From positions 935,976 through 999,975 of the forward strand of contig NZ_CP141212.1 in the NCBI RefSeq assembly GCF_035610345.1: 64,000 bases of DNA, written 5' to 3'. The first letter of the stretch is position 1; each line of letters starts with the position of its first letter. Made by a program: the position numbers and the translations under genes. Below, piece after piece: positions 25,168 to 33,426 of this stretch. The DNA comes from Sinorhizobium meliloti (GTDB lineage: Bacteria > Pseudomonadota > Alphaproteobacteria > Rhizobiales > Rhizobiaceae). The notes beneath the pieces are model-generated. The model ran no database searches. It saw only the letters and a list, made by a program, of their open reading frames with translations, and was not told where the DNA came from.

Positions 25168-27501
25168 GCAAGAAAAACGTCCCGCAGCATCCGATATGCC
25201 GACCTGAACGCGGACGACAATGCGCAGACGCGTCGGCTGATCGATGCCGGCAGCCGCCTTGCCGACGAGGTCGCGCGTCTTTTTCCGCCCGAACCCGACA
25301 TGGCCGACCGCCACTACTGGCTCGAAGCGATGATCAACCACGTTCCCGATTATATCTATGCGAAGGATACGGCGGGGCGCTTCCTGATCGCCAACGAGGC
25401 GACGGTCGCCGACAACGGCCTTGAAAGCCTGCGGGACCTCGTCGGCAAGACCGATTTCGATCTGCACCCGCACGAATTCGCCCAGGCCGTCGCCGATACC
25501 GAGCGGCGCGTGTTGGAAACCGGCGAACCGATCTTCGGCATCGAGGAACGCGCCATCGTGACCAAGGGCCGCGATCGCTGGCTGATGACCTCGAAAGTGC
25601 CTTTGCGCAGCAAGAGCGGCGGGATCATTGGTATCGTCGGCATCTCGCGCGATATCAGCGATCGCAAGGCCGCGGAGCGCCTGCTCGAAGGTCAGGCCCG
25701 GTTGCTGGAAATGATCGCCAAGGGCAGGCCCCTTGGTGAGTTCTTCCACGAGCTGGTGCTGCTGATCGAAGCGCTGCTGCCCGGGATCAAGGCCTCCATC
25801 CTGCTCCTTTCGGAGGATGGCGGGCATCTCCTGCACGGCGCTGCCCCCAGCCTCGACGCGGATTATTGCGCTGCCATCCATGGCGTCGAGATCGGCCCTG
25901 CAGCCGGCTCCTGCGGAACGGCTGCCTGGTGCGGCGAACAGGTGATCGTTTCCGACGTCTTCGCCGACCCGCTCTGGGAGGAATACGCGCCTCTCCTGAG
26001 GCCTTCCGGCCTCCGCTCCTGCTGGTCCACGCCCATCCTGTCGCGCGAGCGCAATGTGCTCGGAACATTCGCGCTCTATGCGCAGGAGGTTGGAGCGCCG
26101 AGCGAGCAGCAGCAGGAACTGATTGCCATGGCCGCTCATCTCGCCGGAATAGCGATCGAGCGCAAGCGGGCGGAGGACCGCATCGGTTTCATGGCCCATC
26201 ACGACGCCTTGACGGGGCTGCCGAACCGCGTGCTTTTCGAGGAGCAGGTCGCCGGCATGCTCGAGGAGATCCGCGAGCGGGATCAATGGGCCGTGCTCGC
26301 CTTTCTCGACCTCGACGATTTCAAACTGATCAATGACAGCCTTGGGCACGCCACAGGTGATGAGCTCCTGAAGGTCGTAGCCGGGCGCATGCGGGGTGCC
26401 GTGCGCAGGTCCGATTCCGTCGTGCGCGTCGGCGGCGACGAGTTCATCATCCTCCTTAACGGCCTGCCGAAGGAGCGGGACGTCGTGTTGTCGCGGCTGG
26501 AGGATATCCGCGCTGCAATCGCCATGCCGGTGCAGTTGCAGGGCCGCTCCCTGCAGGTGAACTGCAGCATGGGCGTCGCCTGCTTCCCCAACCAGGGCAC
26601 GACGGCGGGCGAACTTCTCGCCAATGCCGACATGGCCATGTATCGCGCCAAGGAGCTCGGCCGCAACAACATCCAGGTCTTCACCGAGGCGATGGCCGCC
26701 AGAGCCCATGAAAAACTCCAGTCGCAAGAAGAGCTTCGCGAGGCGCTTGCGCGGGAGGAGTTCCTGCTGCATTTCCAACCGCAGATGAGCCTCGAGACCG
26801 GCCGCATCTTCGCTGCGGAGGCGCTGTTGCGCTGGCAGCACCCGGTGCGCGGCATCATCTCGCCTGCGGCATTCATTCCGCTCGCCGAGGAAACCGGTCT
26901 GATCGTCCCGATTGGAGACTGGGTCCTGCGCGCCGCCTGCCGCCAGCTGAAGGCCTGGCAGGACGCCGGTCTGCCGCCGCTGATCGTCAGCGTCAACGTT
27001 TCCGCGCGGCAGTTCCGCGAGCGCAACTGGGCGGCGCGTGTGGCGGCGGTTTTGGAGGAGACCGGCCTCGAGGCCCGTTACCTCGAACTCGAGCTCACCG
27101 AAAGTCTGATCATGCAGGACGTGCCGGGGGCGATCGCCACGATGCATGCGCTGGAGGCGATCGGCGTGCACCTTGCGATCGACGATTTCGGGACAGGCTA
27201 TTCGAGCCTCAGCGCGCTCAAGCGCTTCCCGGTGCGCCGGCTGAAGATCGACCGGTCCTTCGTGACGGACATTCCGGACGATGCCGACGACATGGCGATT
27301 ACGTCCGCGATCATCTCGCTTGCACAGAAGCTCGGCCTCCGCGTCATTGCCGAGGGTGTCGAGACAAAGGCCCAAGTCGAGTTTCTCAAAGAAAGCGGCT
27401 GCGACGAGATCCAGGGCTACTTCTTCAGCCAGCCCTTGTCGGGCGAGGATTTCGAAGCGCTGCTTTCTTCCAGCGGCCGTGATGTTCGCGAGCGGCCGTA
27501 A
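25165..27501 (+). CDS. PAS-GAF-GGDEF-EAL cyclic-di-GMP signalling protein
   Basis: A 778-residue soluble sensor. PAS at about 45-170 (YWLEAMINHVPDYIYAKDTAG), GAF at about 185-335 (with CGTAAWCGEQVIVSDVFADPLW), GGDEF with intact RVGGDEF (signature 423-427), and EAL with intact EALLRW (552 onward), ELTES, AIDDFGTGYSSL, LKIDRSFV and IAEGVE. Both enzyme sites look usable, so it may make or break c-di-GMP depending on ligand. The GAF has a pair of cysteines. Uses a TTG start. Unlinked to a recognised partner. Confidence 0.93.
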   Translation: MARKTSRSIRYADLNADDNAQTRRLIDAGSRLADEVARLFPPEPDMADRHYWLEAMINHVPDYIYAKDTAGRFLIANEATVADNGLESLRDLVGKTDFDLHPHEFAQAVADTERRVLETGEPIFGIEERAIVTKGRDRWLMTSKVPLRSKSGGIIGIVGISRDISDRKAAERLLEGQARLLEMIAKGRPLGEFFHELVLLIEALLPGIKASILLLSEDGGHLLHGAAPSLDADYCAAIHGVEIGPAAGSCGTAAWCGEQVIVSDVFADPLWEEYAPLLRPSGLRSCWSTPILSRERNVLGTFALYAQEVGAPSEQQQELIAMAAHLAGIAIERKRAEDRIGFMAHHDALTGLPNRVLFEEQVAGMLEEIRERDQWAVLAFLDLDDFKLINDSLGHATGDELLKVVAGRMRGAVRRSDSVVRVGGDEFIILLNGLPKERDVVLSRLEDIRAAIAMPVQLQGRSLQVNCSMGVACFPNQGTTAGELLANADMAMYRAKELGRNNIQVFTEAMAARAHEKLQSQEELREALAREEFLLHFQPQMSLETGRIFAAEALLRWQHPVRGIISPAAFIPLAEETGLIVPIGDWVLRAACRQLKAWQDAGLPPLIVSVNVSARQFRERNWAARVAAVLEETGLEARYLELELTESLIMQDVPGAIATMHALEAIGVHLAIDDFGTGYSSLSALKRFPVRRLKIDRSFVTDIPDDADDMAITSAIISLAQKLGLRVIAEGVETKAQVEFLKESGCDEIQGYFFSQPLSGEDFEALLSSSGRDVRERP

Positions 27502-27667
27502 ATGCAATCTGGTGCCACAGGGAGCGGTTTCCGCTTGCGTCCCATTCCGACTTGCCGATAACCATTCGAGACGGCTTCGCAACGATTCACTTTCGAAGCA
27601 CCTTGATCCGGCCCTCGGAATGGAGCACCTGGACTCTTTCCGTGCAGCACAACCCCGTTAGAGTTAG

Positions 27668-28447
27668 ATGTCATCACTGCCAGCTTTGTCCCGACGTCAG
27701 TTTCTCCGCACATCCGGCTTGGCAATCGCCTCCGCCGGACTTGCGGGTTGCACCTCTTCGATGAATACGAACCGCTTCCGCGAGCAGACGATGCCGGTCT
27801 ACCGCAATCCTGCGCTCGAAAGCCGCTGGAACGGGCCGCCGGGCGGGATCTTCGAGGGACCGGTCGGCGAGGGGCCGATCGGCCTGCCGCCGCAGGATGC
27901 CTATTACGCGGAGATCTATGCGGCGCGGGAGGATGGCGGCTTTCTCATCCCGGAGGTGCCCTTCAGACAGATCGATCCGCGCTTCTATCGCCAGGAGGTC
28001 GGCGATCCCTTCGGTGAGGCCCCGGGCACGATCGTCGTCGATACGGCCGACCGCTATCTGTACCTCGTCCAGCCGGGCGGGCGGGCGATGCGCTATGGCG
28101 TCGGGTTAGGCCGCGAAGGCTTCGCCTGGTCGGGCCGCGGTCTGATCCAGTGGAAGCAGAAATGGCCGAAGTGGACGCCGCCGAACGAAATGATCGCCCG
28201 TCAGCCGGTACTGGCGAAATATTCCGCCGATAATGGCGGCATGCCGCCGGGACTCGACAATCCGCTCGGCTCGCGCGCTCTCTACATCTTTCAGAACGGC
28301 CAGGATACGCTCTATCGCGTCCACGGGACGCCCGAATGGCAATCGATCGGCAAGGCGGTCTCTTCCGGTTGCGTCCGCATGGTCAATCAGGACGTGATCG
28401 ATCTTTACGATCGCGTGCGCAACAAGGCGCCGATCCTCGTCATCTGA
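27668..28447 (+). CDS. L,D-transpeptidase, exported lipoprotein type
   Basis: 259 residues. The N-terminus combines a Tat-like RRQFLRTSG with a lipobox LAGC (Cys28), so it is probably a Tat-exported lipoprotein. The YkuD catalytic domain covers about 120-259: IVVDTADRYLYLV, then His219 in HGTPEW and Cys235 in SSGCVRM. The family makes 3-3 cross-links in peptidoglycan or attaches proteins to it. Rhizobia carry several paralogues. ATG 27668 was chosen although it lacks a strong ribosome site. Confidence 0.9.
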   Translation: MSSLPALSRRQFLRTSGLAIASAGLAGCTSSMNTNRFREQTMPVYRNPALESRWNGPPGGIFEGPVGEGPIGLPPQDAYYAEIYAAREDGGFLIPEVPFRQIDPRFYRQEVGDPFGEAPGTIVVDTADRYLYLVQPGGRAMRYGVGLGREGFAWSGRGLIQWKQKWPKWTPPNEMIARQPVLAKYSADNGGMPPGLDNPLGSRALYIFQNGQDTLYRVHGTPEWQSIGKAVSSGCVRMVNQDVIDLYDRVRNKAPILVI

Positions 28448-28608
28448 CGGCCTTTCCGGGAGCGTAACGAAGGGGCCGTTCGTTTCGGCAGCGAAAATCG
28501 CTTCTTTCTGCGTTTTGATGACCAGCGAAAGCGTTGCGTCATCACCCGATCGGATGGGCGATAAGCAACCCGCAACCGACCGCCCAAAGCTACAGGCTGG
28601 AACGACCG

Positions 28609-29136
28609 TCAGAGAAGACCCTTGGCCTTGAGATCGGCGGCGAAGGTGACCAGCGGCATGACCAGCGTGAGCGGCCGGTTCTGAAGCGGCTCTGCTCCGT
28701 AGCCGGCATACCATCGCGCAGCACGCTCGCCTTTGGCGTCGATAATCAGCAGCACGCCGCCGGCTTCGGACGCGACCCGCAAGCAGCGAAGCGCCGCGGC
28801 GGCGAGAAGCTGACCGCCCAGGCCGTGACCCGCTACGCTGACATCGGTGGCGATCCGCGCCAGCTTAAACCCGGAGACCTCGTGCTGGGCCAACCCCTGC
28901 GTCATCGACGCCGGCACGTCGTCGCGCTTCACGGCAGAAGGGGCCAACGTGTAGAAGCCGAGCACGCGGTTAGGCGTGGCGACATCGATCGCGCAGAAGG
29001 TTTTTGAGGCATTCTGTTCGTGGCTTTGACGCGCAAAGCGTCGAAGAAAATCATTCATGGCGGGATCGCCACAGTCGAAGGACTGGCGGTCATGCGATTT
29101 CGCGATTGCTTCCTCGTTCCAGACCGGCAGCGTCAT
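28609..29136 (-). CDS. GNAT acetyltransferase toxin of a type II toxin-antitoxin pair
   Basis: 175 residues with the TacT/AtaT-type GNAT fold: FDCGDPAMNDFLRRFARQ near the start, GFYTLAPSAV, ARIATDVSVAGHGLGGQLL (acetyl-CoA loop), and the terminal Tyr-containing RAARWYAGYGAEPL. Family members acetylate charged tRNAs and stop translation. Its ATG overlaps the antitoxin stop by 4 bases. The pair is isolated, without phage or transposon genes, but such modules often move. Confidence 0.88.
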   Translation of the reverse strand: MTLPVWNEEAIAKSHDRQSFDCGDPAMNDFLRRFARQSHEQNASKTFCAIDVATPNRVLGFYTLAPSAVKRDDVPASMTQGLAQHEVSGFKLARIATDVSVAGHGLGGQLLAAAALRCLRVASEAGGVLLIIDAKGERAARWYAGYGAEPLQNRPLTLVMPLVTFAADLKAKGLL

Positions 29137-29411
29137 AGAGTATCAGGCAACGCCGCTATCGCTGCCCGCAGCTTCGCGTTGGGCTTGGGGGGATTTTCCA
29201 GCAGTTCGAGCACACGCGCATGATCGCGCGCAGACAAGCGCACGACATCGGCCGCCTCGATCACGGCCTCGGCTTCACGCAAGGCGGTCTGCGTAACGAA
29301 GTTGGTTAGATCGGTGTCGCGCAACGCAGCGGCGCGCACGAGCTTGGCCTTCGTTTCCGGCGAGACCCGCAGATTCATGCGCTTATTGTCATCTACGGCA
29401 GCTCGGGGCAT
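29133..29411 (-). CDS. DUF1778 antitoxin (ribbon-helix-helix)
   Basis: 92 residues. RMNLRVSPETKAKLVRAA is the beta strand and first helix of a ribbon-helix-helix DNA-binding domain; LTNFVTQTALREAEAVI completes it; the C-terminal half (LSARDHARVLELLENPP) should wrap the toxin active site. AAGGA sits 8 nt before ATG 29411. It should repress its own promoter together with the GNAT toxin. Confidence 0.88.
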   Translation of the reverse strand: MPRAAVDDNKRMNLRVSPETKAKLVRAAALRDTDLTNFVTQTALREAEAVIEAADVVRLSARDHARVLELLENPPKPNAKLRAAIAALPDTL

Positions 29412-29431
29412 CTCCGTTGTCCTTGTATATC

Positions 29432-29450
29432 GTACACATTCAAGATGTAC
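29432..29450. promoter_or_regulatory. Candidate operator of the toxin-antitoxin operon
   Basis: GTACA-N9-TGTAC, an inverted repeat 21 bp before the antitoxin start. A further ATGTACG occurs at about 29489-29495. Repeated TGTAC half sites are what a ribbon-helix-helix antitoxin would be expected to bind. Confidence 0.45.
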
Positions 29451-29679
29451 GCGATCACGCTCGGATTTTCAAGGCCGTGCGTCTTCATGATGTACGTAGC
29501 CTGCCCGACAACTCCGGGGGCGGGGGAGACGTTGCGGGTCTAACCGTAGATGTGGGCGTCCGAGACCGTGGCTCGACAAGGACATACAGCGGCTTGCGAA
29601 TAGTTCGCGACCTACTCAACCCTTTGAACGCGAACTTCCGGACGGAGAGCGGTACACACTTTTCCTTCAGGTGCTCTTG

Positions 29680-30156
29680 TCAGCTTTCGTGTCGACTCCC
29701 GGCCAGCCGCTGCGTCAGCCTGTGCAGCGCGTCGCGCAATTCGCCGACCTCCTCCAGGCTGCAGCCTGATGCACTGCCGATGTCGCGCAGAATTCCGAAG
29801 GCTTCGGCCTTCAGCTCCCGGCCGCCATCCGTCAGGCTGACGATCACCTGCCGCTCGTCCGCCGCATCGCGTACGCGGCGGACATATCCGCCTGCTTCCA
29901 GCCGTTTGAGCAGAGGCGAAAGGGTGCCTGAATCGAGGCCCAGTTCTTCGCCGATTCGTTTCACCGTCATGCGGTCCTGCTGCCAGAGCGTGAGCAGCAC
30001 GAGATATTGCGGATAGGTCAGCCCGAAGCGGTCGAGCAACGGCTTGTAGGCGCGATTGAAGGCATGCGCCGCCGAGTAGACGGCGAAACAGAGCTGGCGG
30101 CCGAGCGCCAGCACCTCATCGGAATCTGCGTCGAATTTTGCCGCTTTCCTCGTCAT
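29680..30156 (-). CDS. ohrR: OhrR, organic-peroxide-sensing MarR repressor
   Basis: 158 residues with the MarR winged helix (KRIGEELGLDSGTLSPLLKRLEAGGYVRR at about 66-94; DERQVIVSLTDGG wing). The reactive Cys23 in LGRQLCFAVYSA is at the conserved N-terminal position used to sense organic hydroperoxides; a second Cys lies near the C-terminus. It diverges from ohr across a 108-bp AT-rich gap. Confidence 0.93.
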   Translation of the reverse strand: MTRKAAKFDADSDEVLALGRQLCFAVYSAAHAFNRAYKPLLDRFGLTYPQYLVLLTLWQQDRMTVKRIGEELGLDSGTLSPLLKRLEAGGYVRRVRDAADERQVIVSLTDGGRELKAEAFGILRDIGSASGCSLEEVGELRDALHRLTQRLAGSRHES

Positions 30157-30168
30157 GATGTCATTGTC

Positions 30169-30209
30169 GCAAATTCACGCCGGCAAAGCAATTTGCAAAA
30201 TTAATTTGC
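30169..30209. promoter_or_regulatory. OhrR operator region between ohrR and ohr
   Basis: AT-rich block with GCAAATT at 30169-30175 and two AATTTGC blocks at 30190-30196 and 30203-30209, giving both an inverted and a direct arrangement. It overlaps the -35 of the ohr promoter, which fits repression by OhrR. Confidence 0.6.
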
Positions 30210-30234
30210 GCGCTATTTAATCTTGCGATATATA
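30206..30234 (+). promoter_or_regulatory. ohr promoter
   Basis: TTGCGC (30206-30211), 17-bp spacer, TATATA (30229-30234), placing the transcript start about 25 bp before the ohr ATG. The -35 lies in the putative OhrR site. Confidence 0.6.
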
Positions 30235-30264
30235 AATTCGGCAACCACAAGGAAGGAGACTGTC

Positions 30265-30687
30265 ATGCCCATCCTCTACCGCACTACCGCGTCCGCGACC
30301 GGCGGCCGCGCCGGTCAGGCCAAGAGCAAGGACGGCGTTCTCGACGTGACGCTGACCGTTCCAAAGGAACTCGGAGGCGACGGCGCGCGCGGCACCAATC
30401 CCGAGCAACTCTTTGCCGCCGGCTATTCCGCCTGCTTCCTCGGTGCACTGAAATTCGTCGCCGGCAAGGAGAAGGTAAAGCTTGCGGAAGACACGACGGT
30501 GACGGGCACTGTCGGCATCGGACCCCGCGACGACGGGACAGGCTTCTTTATCGACGCGGCGCTGGAAATCTCGTCGCCCGGCGTGGAAAAGGCGGTCCTG
30601 GAAGACCTCGTCCAGAAAGCGCATATCGTTTGCCCTTACAGCCACGCGACCAGGGGCAATGTCGACGTTAAGCTGACGGTGGCCTGA
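30265..30687 (+). CDS. ohr: Organic hydroperoxide resistance protein
   Basis: Thiol peroxidase that reduces organic hydroperoxides with lipoylated partners. 140 residues; the two essential cysteines are Cys57 (GYSACFLGA) and Cys123 ([13 protein letters not shown]), and Arg18-type and Glu47 positions of the family are present ([11 protein letters not shown]). ATG 30265 sits behind AAGGAAGGAGA; an upstream in-frame start is not needed. Confidence 0.96.
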   Translation: MPILYRTTASATGGRAGQAKSKDGVLDVTLTVPKELGGDGARGTNPEQLFAAGYSACFLGALKFVAGKEKVKLAEDTTVTGTVGIGPRDDGTGFFIDAALEISSPGVEKAVLEDLVQKAHIVCPYSHATRGNVDVKLTVA

Positions 30688-30704
30688 TAGGACCGTTGCA
30701 GATA

Positions 30705-30732
30705 GCCGAAGCCCGTAACCCCGGGCTTCGGC
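30705..30732. terminator. Hairpin after ohr
   Basis: Eleven-base perfect stem GCCGAAGCCCG/CGGGCTTCGGC with a 6-nt loop, between the convergent ohr and PhnA-like genes. No T-run, so it may work as a roadblock or RNA 3' end rather than a canonical terminator. Confidence 0.5.
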
Positions 30733-30783
30733 CTGCCCCGGCAGTTCCGCCGCAAGCAAGTGTCGGGGATCGATCGGGAGGTC

Positions 30784-30996
30784 TCACGCCTTCTTCAGAA
30801 ACTCGGTACGCAGCACCAGTCCCTTGATTTTTTCTACCCGGCATTCGACCTCGTCCGGATCGTCCGTCAGGCGGATGCCCTTGACCAACGTGCCACGCTT
30901 CAGCGTGGCGGAAGTTCCCTTTACCTTCAGATCCTTGATCAGGATGACATTGTCGCCGTCCTTGAGAACGGCGCCATTCGAATCCTTGACGTCCAT
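30784..30996 (-). CDS. PhnA/YjdM C-terminal domain protein (70 aa)
   Basis: Small protein made only of the PhnA domain: VKDSNGAVLKDGDNVILIKDLKVKG, then TLVKGIRLTDDPDEVECRVEKIKGLVLRTEFLKK. Full-length YjdM proteins carry an N-terminal zinc ribbon that is absent here. Despite the name the family has no proven role in phosphonate use. GGGGAG precedes the ATG. Confidence 0.9.
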   Translation of the reverse strand: MDVKDSNGAVLKDGDNVILIKDLKVKGTSATLKRGTLVKGIRLTDDPDEVECRVEKIKGLVLRTEFLKKA

Positions 30997-31022
30997 GGCC
31001 GATGCTCCCCGGCTTTTCTAGT

Positions 31023-31066
31023 GCGGGATGAGGAAAACTATGTGCAGTTTTCCGCCCGCATCCCGC
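31023..31066. repeat. REP-like palindrome, copy 2
   Basis: GCGGGATG at the left is complementary to CATCCCGC at the right, with inner GGAAAAC and GTTTTCC arms, giving a long hairpin. It has the same blocks as the copy at 20342-20389. It lies between the PhnA-like gene and the HerA-like gene. Confidence 0.75.
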
Positions 31067-31083
31067 GTCTCAACTATCGTGAT

Positions 31084-32646
31084 CTAGCGCTTCAGACTGC
31101 CGAGTATTCCGCGCACAAGGGCTCGCCCCACCTGGGTCGCAACCGTTCGCGCGACCGACTTCATCGCAGCTTCCATGATGGTTTCCCGCTTGTAGCCGGA
31201 CGATCGCGGCCGGGCCTGCTTGCCGGAAGGCGCTTCGGCCGCATCGTCGCCGAAGCCGGGCAGGGTCCAGCGGCTGCCGCCGGAAGTCTCCTCGGCGGGT
31301 TTTTCTTCTGCCTGCCGGGCAGCCTCCGCCTGTTCCGCTGCCTTGGCTGCACGTTTGGCAAGCATCTCATAAGCCGAGTCGCGGTCGAAGTCCTCGTCGT
31401 AGAGACCGCGCACCGGGCTCACGTCCACCACCTTCTGCCGCTCCGCATCCGTGAGCGGGCCAAGGCGCGACGAAGGCGGCCGGACCAGGGTTCTCTCGAC
31501 GATCGACGGCGATCCCTTGCCCTCGAGCGTCGAGACCAGAGCCTCGCCGGTGCCAAGATTCGTGATCACGTCGGCACAATTGAAGTCGGGATTCGGGCGG
31601 AATGTGTCGGCAGCCGTCTTGACGGCCTTTTGTTCGCGCGGGGAATAGGCGCGCAACGCGTGCTGGACGCGGTTGCCAAGCTGGGCGAGGACCGTCTCCG
31701 GTACGTCCAGCGGGTTCTGCGTGACGAAAAAGACGCCGACGCCTTTAGAGCGGATCAGGCGGACGACCTGCTCGACACGCTCGACGAGAACCTTCGGCGC
31801 ATCGTTGAAGAGCAGATGTGCCTCGTCGAAGAAGAACACCAGCTTCGGCTTGTCGGGATCGCCGACTTCGGGCAGTTCTTCGAACAGCTCGGACAAGAGC
31901 CACAGCAGGAAGGTCGCGTAGAGACGCGGGTTCATCATCAGCTTGTCGGCGGCAAGCACCGAAATCGCGCCGCGCCCGTCATTTGTGGTCCGCATGATGT
32001 CGGTGATCTTCAGCGCCGGCTCGCCGAAGAAATGCTCCGCACCCTGCTGCTCCAGAATCAGGAGTTCGCGCTGGATAGAGCCGACGGAGGCCTTGGAGAT
32101 GAAGCCGAACCGATTGGAAAGCTCGCTCGCATTCTCGCCCATGTAATTGAGCAGCGCCTGCAGGTCCTTGAGGTCGAGCAGCGGCAGGCCGCCCTCGTCG
32201 GCGATCTTGAAGGCGATGTTCAACACGCCTTCCTGCGGGTCCGTCGCATTCATCAGCCGCGACAGAAGAAGTGGGCCCATTTCGGAAATGGTGGTGCGGA
32301 CCCTGTGGCCCTTCTCGCCGTAGAGATCCCAGAAGATCACCGGGAATTCCTGGAAATCGTAAGGCTCGAGGCCGATCTGCTCGGCGCGCTTCAGCAGGAA
32401 GTCCTTGGGCTCGCCCATCGCGCCGATACCGGACAGGTCGCCCTTCACGTCCGCGCAGAAGACCGGAACGCCCGCATTCGAGAAACCCTCGGCCAGGATC
32501 TGCAGCGTCACGGTCTTGCCGGTCCCAGTGGCGCCGGTGATCAGCCCGTGGCGATTGCCGAACTTCAGCTCCAGATATTCGCCTTTGTTGATCGTATCGT
32601 CCGGCTTGCGGCTGGTTCCGATATAGATCTTGCCTTCCTGCAGCAT
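31084..32646 (-). CDS. HerA-like ATPase, DUF853 family (YjgR-like)
   Basis: 520-residue P-loop ATPase. Walker A GATGTGKT at 38-45, Walker B LVFFFDEAH near 275, FFVTQNPLDVP sensor region, and a conserved N-terminal IYIGTSRKPDD. The C-terminal 90 residues are Ala/Glu-rich coiled coil plus a basic tail. The family is related to HerA/FtsK-type translocases, but its role is not known. It has no neighbouring nuclease, so a NurA-HerA type defence set is not indicated. Confidence 0.9.
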   Translation of the reverse strand: MLQEGKIYIGTSRKPDDTINKGEYLELKFGNRHGLITGATGTGKTVTLQILAEGFSNAGVPVFCADVKGDLSGIGAMGEPKDFLLKRAEQIGLEPYDFQEFPVIFWDLYGEKGHRVRTTISEMGPLLLSRLMNATDPQEGVLNIAFKIADEGGLPLLDLKDLQALLNYMGENASELSNRFGFISKASVGSIQRELLILEQQGAEHFFGEPALKITDIMRTTNDGRGAISVLAADKLMMNPRLYATFLLWLLSELFEELPEVGDPDKPKLVFFFDEAHLLFNDAPKVLVERVEQVVRLIRSKGVGVFFVTQNPLDVPETVLAQLGNRVQHALRAYSPREQKAVKTAADTFRPNPDFNCADVITNLGTGEALVSTLEGKGSPSIVERTLVRPPSSRLGPLTDAERQKVVDVSPVRGLYDEDFDRDSAYEMLAKRAAKAAEQAEAARQAEEKPAEETSGGSRWTLPGFGDDAAEAPSGKQARPRSSGYKRETIMEAAMKSVARTVATQVGRALVRGILGSLKR

Positions 32647-32899
32647 GGGGGCTTCATCTCCGTCTTGTCAATTTTATCAATGAAAGCGGGTATTTCCCGC
32701 ATGTCGCACAAAGTCGGTCATCGAAACATAGCGTGCATCTGTTATAGGCGGTGCGTTTGTTCCCGGCAACATGATTGCGGGCGCGAACAAGGCCGGATTG
32801 CCATCTGCCGAGCCCCGTGAAACGATGCTGCGAGGCGGCGGAATATGGTATTCGGCGTCCGTTTCGATGCTCTTGTCATTCCGGCATCGTTCATTTACC

Positions 32900-32915
32900 T
32901 TGACGTTAACGTCAA
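32900..32915. promoter_or_regulatory. Perfect palindrome TTGACGTTAACGTCAA before the DUF2267-like gene
   Basis: 16-bp perfect dyad ending 21 bp before the ATG. Its form is close to the TTTACGTnAACGTAAA operators of MerR-family LiuR regulators of branched-chain amino acid and fatty acid breakdown (established for that family); the assignment here is inference. Confidence 0.55.
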
Positions 32916-32936
32916 AATTCGATCGAGGAGATTTCC

Positions 32937-33329
32937 ATGAGTGAACTGGTCACGCGCGTGGCGGAAAATGTCGGAATCGAGACCGCAACGGCGGAAAGGG
33001 CAGTCGGGATGATCCTCGGCTTCCTGCAGCGTGAGGCAGCCGAAGGCCCGGTCGCCCAGATGATCGAGGCGATCCCCGGTGCGCCCGAACTGGTCGCCCA
33101 GTACAATGGCGAGGGCAGCGGTGGTGGCGGCCTACTTGGCGGCCTGATGTCGGCGATCGGCGGCGGCGGCGTCATGGCGCTGGGGCAGCAATTGATGAGC
33201 CAGGGTCTTGGCATGGGAGAGATCACGGCGCTCGCCAAAGAGACGATCGCATTTGCCAAGGAGAAGGCGGGCGAGGAAGTCGTCGACGAGGTGGTCGCCT
33301 CCGTTCCGGGCCTCAGCCAGTTCGTCTGA
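32937..33329 (+). CDS. DUF2267/DUF2780-like small protein (130 aa)
   Basis: Helical, soluble protein. N-terminal VTRVAENVGIETATAERAVGMILGFLQREAAEGPVAQM resembles the DUF2267-type helical domain; a Gly-rich linker (residues 59-83, GEGSGGGGLLGGLMSAIGGGG) separates it from a helical C-terminal part ending EEVVDEVVASVPGLSQFV. No function known. GAGGAG lies before the ATG, and a perfect palindrome just upstream suggests it is controlled by a repressor or activator not encoded nearby. Confidence 0.75.
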   Translation: MSELVTRVAENVGIETATAERAVGMILGFLQREAAEGPVAQMIEAIPGAPELVAQYNGEGSGGGGLLGGLMSAIGGGGVMALGQQLMSQGLGMGEITALAKETIAFAKEKAGEEVVDEVVASVPGLSQFV

Positions 33330-33350
33330 TTGCTCTGATGCGCAGGCAGG

Positions 33351-33391
33351 CCGTTACCCCCTCTGGCCGGCAGCCAGAGGGGGTAACGGCC
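33351..33391. terminator. Long perfect hairpin between convergent genes
   Basis: An 18-bp perfect stem (left arm 33351-33368, right arm 33374-33391) with loop CGGCA. It lies 22 bp after the DUF2267-like gene and 36 bp after the aldo-keto reductase stop. No T-run on either side. It could end both transcripts or be a small palindromic element. Confidence 0.5.
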
Positions 33392-33426
33392 GCGGTGCGG
33401 CATGGGGGCCTCTAAAGGCCTTCACC

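Noticed and set aside
31084..32646. HerA-like ATPase as part of a defence system
   Set aside because: No nuclease, Sir2, NurA or other partner adjoins it; the YjgR-like group is widespread as a single gene.
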